Origin: Xylocopa sonorina
Lineage: Eukaryota > Arthropoda > Insecta > Hymenoptera > Apidae
Length of the DNA stretch: 64,000 nt
NCBI RefSeq assembly: GCF_050948175.1
Contig: NW_027490441.1
Span: forward strand, 62,001-126,000
Direction: 5' to 3'
Below the pieces are notes generated by a model that did not search any database, was not told where the DNA came from, and saw only the letters and a list, made by a program, of their open reading frames with translations. The position numbers and the translations under genes are program-made. This document shows positions 41,101 to 52,455 of the stretch, in pieces (position 1 is the first letter of the stretch; every line of letters starts with the position of its first letter).

Positions 41101-44100
41101 TGATAAGATATAATATTCATTGCGAAGTGTCATGTATACCTCGTATTCTCTCCAGAAGAATGTAAGTGCGACACTTCCATGCTAGGAAATAGCGTCTGCA
41201 GATGTCTACGCTTCGAGGCAATAGAGTTCTAATGCTACTTAAATAGCGATATCGCATCTCATTTCTACGTTTCGTGATAAGATATAATATTCATTGCCAA
41301 GTGTCATGTATACCTCGTGTTCACTTCAAAAGAATGTAAATGCGACAATTGCTTGCTAGGAAATAGCTTATTCAGATGTCTACGTATCGTAGCAATAGAG
41401 TTCTAATGCTACTTAAATCGCGATATCGCATCCCATTTCTATGTTTCGTGATAAGATATAATATTCATTGCCAAGTGTCATGTATACCTCGTGTTCACTT
41501 CAAAAGAATGTAAATGCGACAATTGCTTGCTAGGAAATAGCGCTTGCAGATGTCTACGTATCGTAGCAATAGCGTTCTATTGCTACTTACATCGCGATAT
41601 CGCATCTCATATCTATGTTTCGTGATAAGATATAATATTCATTGCGAAATGTCATGTACACCTCGTATTAACTTCGAAAGAATGTAAGTGCGACACTTCG
41701 ATGCTAGGAAATAGCGTTTTCAGATGTCTACGCATCGAGGCAATAGATTTCTACTGCTTCTTAAAACGCGATATCGCATCTCACTTCTATGTTTCATGAC
41801 AAGATATAGTATTCATTGCGAAGTCTCATGTATACCTCGTATTCACTTCTAGAATGTAAATGCGACTACTCCTTACTACGAAATAGCGTTTGCAGATGTC
41901 TACGTATCGTAGCAATAGATTTCTAATGCTTCTCAGAACGCGATATCGCATCTCATTTCTATGTTTCATGATAAGATATAATGTTCATTGCGAAGTGTGA
42001 TGTATACCTCGTATTCACTTCAAAAGAATGTAAATGCGGCTATTCCTTGCTAGGAAATAGCGTTTGCAGATGCCTAGGTATCGTAGCAATAGAGTTCTAA
42101 TGCTTCTTAGTGCGCGATATCGCATCTCATTCCTATGTTTCGTGATAAGATTTAATGTTCATTGCGAAGTGTCATGTATACCTCGTATTCACTTCAAAAG
42201 AATGTAAATGCGAATCTCTCATGCTAGGAAATAGCGTTTGCAGATGTCTACATATCGTAGCAAAAGGGTCCTAATGCTTCTTAAAACGAGATGTCGCATT
42301 TCATTTCTATGTTTCGTGATAAGATATAATATTCTTTGCAAAGTGTCACGTATACCTCGTATTCACTACCAAACGAATGTAAATGCGACACTTCCTTACT
42401 AGGAAATTGCGTATTCAGATGTCTACGTATCGTAGCAATAGAGTTCTAAAGCTATTTAAATCGCGACATCGCATCTCATTTCTATGTTTCGTGATATGAT
42501 GTAATATTCATTGCGAAGTTTCATGTACACCTCGTATTCGCTTCAAAAGAATGTAAATGTGACACTTCCATGCTGGGAAATAGCGTCTGCAGATGACTAC
42601 GCGTCGAGGAAATAGAGTTCTAATGCTTCCTAAAACGCGATATCGCATCTCACTCCTATGTTTCATGATAAGATATAATATTCATTGCGAAATGTCATGT
42701 ATACCTCTTATTCACTTCAAAAGAATGTAAGTGCGACACTTCCATGCTAGGAAATAGCTTTTGCAGATGTCTCCGCATCGAGGCCATAGACTTTTAATGC
42801 TTCTTAAAACGCGATATCGCACCTCGCGTCTATGTTTCATGATAAGGTATAATATTCATTGCGATGTGTCATGTATACCTCGTATTCACCTCAGAAGAAT
42901 GTAAATGCGACGTTTCCATCCTAGGAAATAGCGGCTGCAGATGTCTACGTATCGTAGAAAATGTGTCCTAATGCTTCTTAAAACGAGATGTCGCATTTCA
43001 TTTCTATGCTTCGTGATAAGATATAATATTCATTGCGAAGTGCTATGTATACCTCGCATTCACTCCAAACGAATGTAAATGCGACACTTCCATGCTAGGA
43101 AATAGCGTATTCAGATGTCTACCTATCGTACCAATAGAGTTCTTATGATACTTAAATCGCGATATCGCATCCCATTTATATGTTTCGTGATAAGATGTAA
43201 TATTCTTTGCGAAGTGTCATGTACACCTCGTATTCACCTCAGTAGAATGTAAATGCGACACTTCCATGCTAGGAAATAGCGTTTGCAGAGGTCTATGTAT
43301 CGTAGCAATAGAGTTCTAACGCTTCTTAAAACGCGATATCGCATCTCATTTCTATGTTTGATGATAAGATGTAATATTCATTGCGATGTGTCATGTATAC
43401 CTCGTATTCACTTCAAAAGAATGTAAATGTGACACTTCCTTGCTAGGAAATAGCGTTTGCAGATGTCTACGTATCCAGGCAATAGTGCTCTAATGCTTCT
43501 TGAAACGCGATATCGCACCTCACGTCTATGTTTCATGATAAGATATAATATTCATTGCGAAGTATCATGTATACCTCGTAATCCCTTCAAAAGAATGTAA
43601 ATGCGACTATTCCTTGCTAGGAAATAGCGTTTGCATATGCCTACGTATCGTAGCAATAGAATTGCAGTGCTTCGCAAAACGCGATATCGCATCTCATTTC
43701 TATGCTTCATGATAAGATATAATATTTATTGCGAAGTGTCATGTATAACTCGTATTCACTTCAAAAGAATGAAAATGCGACTATTCCTTGCTAGGAAATA
43801 GCGTCTGCAGATGCCTACATATCGTAGCAATAGAATTCTAATGCTTCTTAGATCGCGATATCGCATCCCATTTCTATGTTTCGTGATAAGTTATAATATT
43901 CATTCCGATGTGTCATGTATACCTCGAATTCACTTCAAAAGAATGTAAATGCGACTATTCCTTGCTAGGAAATAGCGTCTGCAGATGCCTACATATCGTA
44001 GCAATAGAATTCTAATGCTTCTTAGATCGCGATATCGCATCTCATTTCTATGTTTCGTGATAAGTTATAATATTCATTCCGATGTATCATGTATACCTCG

Positions 44101-47100
44101 AATTCACTTCAAAAGAATCTAAATGCGACTATTGCTTGCTAGGAAATAGCGTTTGCAGAAGTCTACGTATCGTAGCAATGGAGTTCTAATGCTACTTAAA
44201 TCGCGATATCGCATCTCATTTCTATGTTTCGTGATAAGATGTAATATTCATTGCGAAGTGTCATGTACACCTCGTATTCCCCTCATAAGAATGTAAATGC
44301 GACAATTCCTTGCTAGGAAATAGCGTTTCCAGATGCCTACGTATCGTAGCAATAGAGTTGCAGTGCTTCTCAAAACGCGATATCGCATCTCATATCTATG
44401 CTTCATGATAAGATATAATGTTCATTGCGAAGTGTCATGTACACCTCGTATTCACCTCAGAAGAATGTAAATGCGACACTTCCATGCTAGGATATAGCGC
44501 CTGCAGATGTCTACGCGTCGAGGCAATAGAGTTCTAATGCTTCTTAAAAGGCGATATCGCATCTCACTTCTATGTTTCATTATAAGATATAATATTCATT
44601 GCGAAGTGTCATGTATACCTCGTAGTCACTTCAAAAGAATGTAAATGCGGCTATTCCTTGCTAGGAAATAGCCTTTGCAGATGCCTACGTATCATAGCAA
44701 TAGAGTTCTAATGCTTTTTAGTTCGCGATATCGCATCTCATTCCTATGTTTCGTGATAAGATTTAATGTTCATTGCGAAGTGTCATGTACACCTCGAATT
44801 CACTTCAAAAGAATGTAAATGTGACACTTCCTTGCTAGGAAATAGCGTCTGCAGATGTCTACGCGTCGAGGCAATAGAGTTCTAATGCTTCTTAAAACGC
44901 GATATCGCATCTCACTTCTATGTTTCATGATAAGATTTAATGTTCATTGCGAAGTGCCATGTATACCTCGTATTCACTTCAAAAGAATGTAAATGCGAAT
45001 CTCTCATGCTAGGAAATAGCGTTTGCAGATGTCTACATATCGTAGCAAAAGGGTCCTAATGCTTCTTAAAACGAGATGTCGCGTTTCATTTCTATGTTTC
45101 GTGATAAGATATAATATTCCTTGCGAAGAGTCACGTATACCTAGTATACCAAACGAATGTAAATGCGACACTTCCTTACTAGGAAATTGCGTTTTCAGAT
45201 GTCTACGTTTCGTACCAATAGAGTTCTTATGATACTTAAATCGCGATATCGCATCCCATTTATATGTTTCGTGATAAGACGTAATATTCTTTGCGAAGTG
45301 TCATGTACACCTCGTGTTCACCTCAGTGGAATGTAAATGCGACACTTCCATGCTAGGAAATAGCGTCTGCAGATGTCTACGCGTCGAGGCAATAGAGTTC
45401 TAATGCTTTTTAAAACGCGATATCGCATCTCACTTCTATGTTTCATGATAAGATATAATATTCATTGCGAATTGTCATGTATACCTCGTATTCCCTTCAA
45501 AAGGATGTAAATGCGACTATTCCTTGCTAGGAAATAGCGTTTGCAGATGCCTACGAATAGTAGCAATAGAGTTGTAGTGCTTCTCAAAACGCGATATCGC
45601 ATCTCATTTCTATGCTTCATGATAAGGTATAATATTCATTGCGAAGTGTCATGTATACTTCGTATTCACTCCAAACGAATGTAAATGCGACACTTCCTTG
45701 CTGGGAAATAGCGTATTCAGATGTCTACGCATCGTAGCAATAGAATTCTAATGCTACTTAAATCGCGATATCGCATCTCATTTATATGTTTCGTGATAAG
45801 ATATAATATTCATTGCGAAGAGTCATGTATACCTCGTATTCACTTCAAAAGAATGTAAATGCGACACTTCCTTGCTATGAAATAGCGTTTGCAGATGTCT
45901 ACGAAACGTAGAAACAGAGTTCCAATGCTTGTTAAAACGTGATTTCGCACCTCATTTCCCTGTTTCATGATAAGATATACTATTCATTGCGAAGTGTCAT
46001 GTATACCTCGTATTCACTTCAGAAGAATGTAAATGCGACACTTGCTTGCTATGAAATAGCGTTTGCAGATATCTACGTATCGTAGAAACAGAGTTCTTAT
46101 GATGCTTAAATCGCGATATCGCATCTCATTTCTATGCTTCATTATAAGATATAATAATCATGGCGAAGTGTCATGTATACTTCGTATTCACTTCAAACGA
46201 ATGTAAATGCGACACTTCCTTGCTAGGAAATAGCGCTTGCAGATTTCTACGTATCGTAGCTATAGCGTTCTAATGCTACTTAAATCGCGATATCGCATCC
46301 CATTTAGATGTTTCGTGATAAGAAATAATATTCATTGCGAAGTGTCATGTATACCTCGTATTCACTTCAAAAGAATGTAAGTGCGACACTTCCATGCTAG
46401 GAAATAGCGTTTTCAGATGTCTCCGCATCGAGGCCATAGAGTTCTAATGCTTCTTACAACGCGATATCGCATCTCTCTTCTACGTTTCATGGTAAGATAT
46501 AATATTCATTGCGAATTGTCATGTATACCTCGTATTCACTTCAAAAGAATGTAAGTGCGACACTTCCATGCTAGGAAATAGCGTTTGCAGATATCTATGT
46601 ATCGTAGCAATAGGGTTCTAAAGCTACTTGAATCGCGATATCGCATCTCATTTCTATGCTTCATGATAAGATATAATATTCATTGCGAAGTGTCATGTAT
46701 ACCTCGTATTCACTTCAAAGGAATGTAAATGCGAATCTTCCTTGCTAGGAAATAGCGTTTCCAGATGTCTACGTATCGTAGAAATAGAGTTCTAATGCTT
46801 CTCAAAACGCGATATCGCATCTCATATCTATGCTTCATGATAGGATATAATATTCATAGCGAAGTGTCATGCACACCTCGTCTTCTCTCCAAACGAATGT
46901 AAATGCGGCACTTCCTTGCTTTTAAATAGCGTATTCAGATGTCTACGTATCGTAGCAAAAGGGTTCTAATGCTACTATAATCGCGATATCGCATCTCATT
47001 TCTATGCTACATGATAAGATATAATATTCATTGCGAATTGTCATGTATACCTCGTATTCTCTCCAAACGAATGTAGATGCAACACTTCCTTGCTAGGAAA

Positions 47101-50100
47101 TAGCTTATTCAGATGTCTACGTATCGTAGCAATAGAGTTCTAATGCTACTTAAAACGCGATATCGCATCTCATTTCAATGTTTCGTGATAAGATATAATA
47201 TTCATTGCGAAGTGTCATGTATACCTCGTATTCTCTCCAAACGAATGTAATTGCAACGCTTCCTTGCTAGGAAATAGCGTATTCAGATGTCTACGTATCG
47301 TAGCAATAGAGTTCTAATGCTACTTAAATCGCGATATCGCATCTCATTTCTATGTTTCGTGATAAAATATAATATTCATTGCGAAGTGTCATGTATACCT
47401 CGTATTCACTTCAAAAGAGTGTAAATGCGACACTTCCTTTCTAAAAAATAGCGTTTCCAGATATCTACGTATCGAAGCAATAGAGATCTAATGCTTCTTA
47501 AATCCCGATATCATATCTCCTTACAATGATTCGTGATAAGACATAATATTCATTGCGAAGTGTTATGTGTACCTCGTATTCACTTCAAATGAATGTAAAT
47601 GCGACACTTCCTTTCTAGGAAGTGGCGTTTGCAGATGTTGTCGTATCGGAGCAATAGAAATCTAATGCTTCTTAAATCGCGATGTCGCCTCTCATTTCAA
47701 TGTTTCACGATAAGATGTAATATTCATTGTGCAGTGTTATGTATACCTCCTATTCACTTCAGAAGAATGTAAATGCGACACATCCTTGCTAGGAAATAGC
47801 GTTTGCAGATATGTACGTAACGTAGCAATAGTGTTCCAATGCTTCTCAAAGCGCGATATCGCATCTCATTACCATGTTTCATGATAAGATATAATATTCA
47901 TTGTGCAGTGTTATGTATTCCTCGTCTCCATTTCAAATGAATGTGATGCTTCTTAAAACGTGATATGGCATCTCATTTCTATGTTTCATCGTAAGATATA
48001 ATACTCATTGCGAAGTGCCATGTATACCTCTTATTCACTTCAAATGAATGAAAATGCGACGCCTCCTTGCTGGGGAACAGCGTTTGCAGATGTCTACGTA
48101 TTGAGGCAATAGGGTCCTAATGCTTCTTAAAACGCGATATCGCATCTCATTTCTATGTTTCATGATAAGAAATAAAATTAATTGCGAAGTGTCATGTATA
48201 GCTCGTATTCACTTCGAAAGAATGTAAATGCGACACTTCCCTGCTAGGAAATAGCGTTTGCAGATGTCTACGCATCGTAGCAATATAGATCTAATGCCTC
48301 TCAAAACGCGATATCGCATCTCATTTCTATGCTTCATGATAAGTTATAATATTCATTGCGAAGTGTCATGTATACCTCGTATTCACTTCAAAAGAATGTA
48401 AATGCGACACTTCCTTGCTAGGAAATAGCGTTTGCAGACGTCTACGAATCGTAGCAATAGAGTTCTAATGCTTCTTAAATCGCGAGATCGCATCTCATTC
48501 CTATATTTCATGATAAGATATAATATTCATTGCGGAATGTTATGTATACCTCGCATACACTTCAAATGTATGTAAATGCGACACTTCGTTGCTAGGAAAT
48601 AGAGTTTGCAGATGTCTGCGTATCGAAGCAATAGATTTCTACTGCTTCTTCAAACGCGATATTGCATCTCATTTCTAGGTTTCATGATAAGATATAATAC
48701 TCATTGTGCAATGTTATGTATACCTGGTACTCGCTTCAACAGAGTGTAAATGTGACACTTTCTTGCTACTAAGTAGCGTTTGCAAATATCTACGTTTCGT
48801 AGCAGTAGAGTTTTAATGCTTCTCAAAACGCGATATCGCTTCACATTTCTGTATTTCATGATAAGATATAATATTCATCGTGCATGGTTACTGTATACCT
48901 TGTATTCTCTTCAACTGAATGTAAACGCGACACTTCCTTGCTAGGAAATAGCATTGGCAGATGTCTACGTATCGTAGCAATAGTGTTCCAACGCTTCTTA
49001 AAACGCGATATCGCATCTCATTTCTATGTTTCATGATAAGATAAAATATTCATATCGAAGTGTCATGTATACCTCGTATTCACATCAAAAGAATGTAAAT
49101 GCAACACTTCCATCCTAGGAAATAGCGTTTGCAGATATCTACGTATCGTAGCAATAGAGATCTAATGCCTCCTAAATCGCGATATCAGATCCCATTTCTA
49201 TGTTTCATGATAAGGTATAATATCCATTGTGGAGTGTTATGTATACCTCGTATTCACTTCAAAAGAATTTAAACGCGGCCCTTCCGTGCCAGGAAATACC
49301 GTTTGCAGATGGCTACGTATCGTAGCAATAGATTACTAACGCTTCTTAAAACGCGATAACGAATCACTTTTCTAAGTTTCATGATAAGAAATAATATTCA
49401 TTACGAAGTGTCATGTATACCTCGTACTCACTTCAAAAGAAAGTAAATGCGACACTTCCCTGCTAGGAAATAGCGTTTACAGATGTCTCCGTATCGATGC
49501 AATGGTGCTCTAATGCTTCTTAATCGCGATATCGCATCTCATTTCTATGTTTCGTGTTAAGATATAATATTCATATCGAAGTGGTATGTATTGCTCGTCT
49601 ACACTTCAAATGAGTGTAAACGCTACACTTCTTTCCTAGGAAATAGCGTTTCCATATGTCTACGTATCGAAGTTATTGATTTCTAGTGCTTCTTAAAACG
49701 CGATATCGCATCTCATTTCTATCGTTCATGATAAGATATGATATTCATTGCGAAGTGTCACTTATACCTCGCATACACCTCAAATGAATGTAAATGCGAC
49801 ATTTCCCTGCTAGGAAATAGCGTTTGCAGATTTCCACATATCGCAGGAATTGTGTTCTAATGCTTCTTTAAACGGGATATCGCATCTCATTTCTATGTAT
49901 CGAGATAAGTTATAATATTCATTGCGTTGTGTCATATATACCTCGTATTCACTTCAAAAGAATGTAAATGCGACACTTCCTTCATGGGGAATAGCGTTTG
50001 CAGATGTCTACGTATCGAAGCAATAGAGTTCTAATGCTTCTTGAAACGCGATATCGCATCACATTTCTATGTTTCATGATAAGATATAATATTCATTACG

Positions 50101-51200
50101 CAGTGTCATGTATACCTCGTATTCACTTTAAAAGAATGTAAATGCGACACTTCCTTCATGGGGCATAGCGTTTGCACATATCTACGTATCGTACCAATAG
50201 TGTTCTAGTGCTTCTTGAAACGCGATATCGCATCTCATTTCTATGTTCGTGACAAGATATAATATTCATTGTGGAGTGTTATGTATACCTCGTATTCACC
50301 TCAAAGGAATGTAAGTGGGACACTTCCTTGCTAGGAAATATCGTTTGCAGATGTCTGTGTATCGTAGCAATAGAGTTCTAATGCTTCTTAAAACGCGATA
50401 TCGCATTTCATTTCTATGCTTCATGATAAGATATAATTTTCATTGCCAAGTGTCATGTATACCTCGTATTCACTTCAAAGGAATGTAAATGCGACACTTC
50501 CTTGCCAGCAAGTAGCGTTTTGCAGATGGCTACGTATCGTAGCAATTGTGTTCTAATGCTTCTTGAAACGCAATATCGCATCTCATTCTATCGTTCAGGA
50601 TAAGATATGATATCGATTGCGAATTGTCACTTATACCTCGCATACACCTCAAATGAATGTAAATGCGACACTTCCTTGCTACAAAATAGGCGTTAGCAGA
50701 TGGGTACGTATCGTAGCAATAGTGTTTTAATGCTTCTCAAAACGCGATACTTCATCTCATTTCTATGTTTCAGGATGAGATATGATCCTCATTGCGAAGT
50801 GTCATGTATACCTGTTATTCGCTTCAAAAGAATGTAAATGCGACACTTCCTGTGCCAGGAAATAGCATTTGCAGATTTCCACATATCGCAGGAATGGTGT
50901 TCTAATGCTTCTCAAAACGCAATATCGCATCTCATTTCTATGTTTCGTGATAAGTTATAATATTCATTGCGTAGTGTCATGTATACCTCGTATTCACTTC
51001 AAATGAATGTAACTGCGACACTTACTTGCTAGGAAATAGCGTTTGCATATGTCTACGTATCGTAGCAATTGTGTTCTAATGCTCTTAAAAGGCGATATCG
51101 CATCTCATTTCTATGTTTCATGATATGATATAATATTAATTGCGAAGAGTTATGTATACCTCGTCTACACTTCAAAAGAATGCAAATGCCACACTGCTTG
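38101..51200 (+). repeat. Satellite, increasingly monomeric and diverged toward the array edge
   Basis: About 75 monomers. Short-range duplications persist in the left half: CATGACAAGATATAG at 40,581 and 41,799 are 1,218 bp (7 monomers) apart, and the GACTATTCC...CCTACATATCG monomer is repeated 174 bp apart near 43.78 and 43.95 kb. From about 47.5 kb neighbours diverge strongly, with frequent single-base changes and small indels. One monomer near 47,943 lacks about 70 bp (GAATG joined to TGATGCTTC). There is no transposon or gene inside. Confidence 0.88.
42100..45300 (+). repeat. Local duplication with a 4-monomer collapse
   Basis: A distinctive monomer (GCGAATCTCTCATGC, then CGTAGCAAAAGGGTCC) is at 42,212 and 44,997. 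In the second copy the following monomer begins like 42,390 (CTTACTAGGAAATTGCG) but ends like 43,129 (CGTACCAATAGAGTTC). Those two source points are 696 bp apart, so four monomers are missing from the second copy. It also has a 5-bp deletion near 45,135 (CCTAGTATACC for CCTCGTATTCACTACC). Confidence 0.75.
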
Positions 51201-51706
51201 GCTAGGTAATTGCGTTTCTAGATGTCTACGCATCGAAGCAAAAGATTTCTAACTCTTTATAAAACGCGATATCGCATATCAGTTCTAAGTCAAATGATAA
51301 GATGTAATGTCAATGCAACGCGTTATGTATATCTCCTCTATACTTCAAATGAATGTAAATGCAGCACTTCCTTGCTACGGAATATCGTTTCTATATCTGA
51401 AGGTTTAGAGGCAATAGAGTTCTAATGCTTCGTAAAACGCGGCTGCGCATCTTACTTCTATATTTCATGATAAGATGTAATATTCATGGCATCGCATTAT
51501 GTTTATCTGCTTCTGCACACGAATTGAGTGTGAACCCTACACTTTCTTGCCCGGGGATAGCGTTTCTAGATGTCCAGGTGCCGAAGCATTTAATTTGTCA
51601 TGCTTCATGCACCGCAATATCGCATTTCGTATAAACAGTTAAATGTAAGTTAAAAGGTTGTAATGCTCTAAGCATCGCATTATGCTTATCTGCTTTTGAG
51701 CTTTAT
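51201..51706 (+). repeat. Decayed edge monomers of the left array
   Basis: The last three or so units are recognisable but heavily changed, and each is worse than the one before (GATGTCTACGCATCG, then TATCTGAAGGTTTAG, then GATGTCCAGGTGCCG at the same monomer position). The final readable piece is near 51,640-51,697 (GCATCGCATTATGCTTATC). The TA-rich tail TTTATAATGCTC leads straight into LTR sequence. An open frame across here (51,222-51,634) is not credible as a gene. Confidence 0.85.
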
Positions 51707-52455
51707 AATGCTCTGGGATGTGAGAAGGTCCTCAACCATCCTTAACCCCCTAAAGAGAAGTCAAAAGTCCAGTGGCCCTGCAGGTGGGCCATGGGAGCGC
51801 GGCGAGCGAGGCGCTACGCAATTTAAATGATCAGGAGGATCCCCTCAGGGACACCCAAGGGGGCGAGAAGAGGAAATCGCCGAAGTCCACTGATCGATGT
51901 ACCCGAACAATACTGAAGACTACAGCCCACTCCACCAAGGAGCCCCGAGTAGGATGCAGGAGACCCGAGGACCACCAGCGAATTCAAGGAACCTGAAGAA
52001 GAGTACGTGAGAGCTTATTCGCTAAAGCGTTCCATTTCTTGTGTCGCATATTGTATATTGTATCTTATATTGTAAAGCGAGTTATGATATCCGGTAATTC
52101 GCGGCGTGTTTCGTAGTTTCCCGTAGCCCTTGTTAGTTAAACCCTCGTCGAGACCATAAATAAACATGCCGTGACGTCAGTATCTCGCGACCTGAGTGTG
52201 TGTACTTGGCTAGGCACAGTCGAGAGGAGGACCATTTCGAAGTTTCAAGGGTTGTTTCGCCCCAGGGTTCCCGGGGTCGTATAGTCTATCCCTTTGCTAC
52301 TTTCTGAGCAGCTGGCGCCCAAGAAAAGTTGTACGTGAGCGGATACCTTGGAACGATAGATCGCTTTAGATTAAAGTACGTTTTACACCTTAAAGCATTT
52401 AGATAATTAACCCCTTCGAGCTTCTCTGACTTACTATATATAGGTTTCCGTCACA
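51707..52455 (+). mobile_element. 5'-truncated LTR remnant of a Gypsy-like element
   Basis: This aligns along its length with the right two thirds of the solo LTR at 55,760-57,129. Shared landmarks are TGTGAGAAGG, CAAGGGGGCGA/CAGAGGGGGCGA, CGCTAAAGCGT, TTCGCGGCGTGT, and GCTGGCGCCCAA, ending at CCGTCACA (52,448-52,455). The first ~410 bp of the LTR are absent and satellite sequence abuts directly. A stretch of about 160 bp containing the TATA box of the other copy is also missing (GTACGTGAGAGCTTATTCGC here). No target-site duplication can be tested because the 5' end is lost. Confidence 0.8.
52159..52164 (+). promoter_or_regulatory. AATAAA polyadenylation signal in LTR remnant
   Basis: A perfect AATAAA lies in the part of the LTR expected to hold the R-region signal. 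At the matching place the solo LTR reads TCTAGAAAGAAG, so the signal is lost there. It supports the + orientation of both LTRs. Use as a real signal is not shown. Confidence 0.45.

Larger units (their letters stand above)
1..51706 (+). repeat. Left satellite array, 174-bp monomer, about 297 tandem copies
   Basis: A single monomer family is tiled head-to-tail from the first base. Spacings between equivalent points are 174 bp or multiples (for example 9717, 10065 and 10413 are 348 apart). With phase 1 set at GTGATAAGATAT, landmarks in order are TTGCGAAGTGTCATG, CCTCGTATTCAC, GAATGTAAATGCGAC, TTGCTAGGAAATAGCG, GATGTCTACGTATCGTAGC, GTTCTAATGCTTCTTA, and GCGATATCGCATCTC. My by-eye consensus has 31 G and 32 C in 174 bp. 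The array has no embedded genes or transposons that I can see up to its right edge. The family is not one I can name. A centromeric or pericentromeric satellite is an inference from monomer size, array length and HOR structure. Confidence 0.97.

Noticed and set aside
1..51706. CRISPR array
   Set aside because: The repeats are contiguous 174-bp monomers with no unique spacers and no cas genes, and the DNA is eukaryotic in character.
52310..52325. GCTGGCGCCCAA near 52.31 kb (and 56.93 kb) as a tRNA primer-binding site marking the end of an LTR
   Set aside because: The homology between the two copies continues past it to CCGTCACA, and the second copy has TGTGACG...CGTCACA ends with GTAC duplications. 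The motif is therefore inside the LTR.
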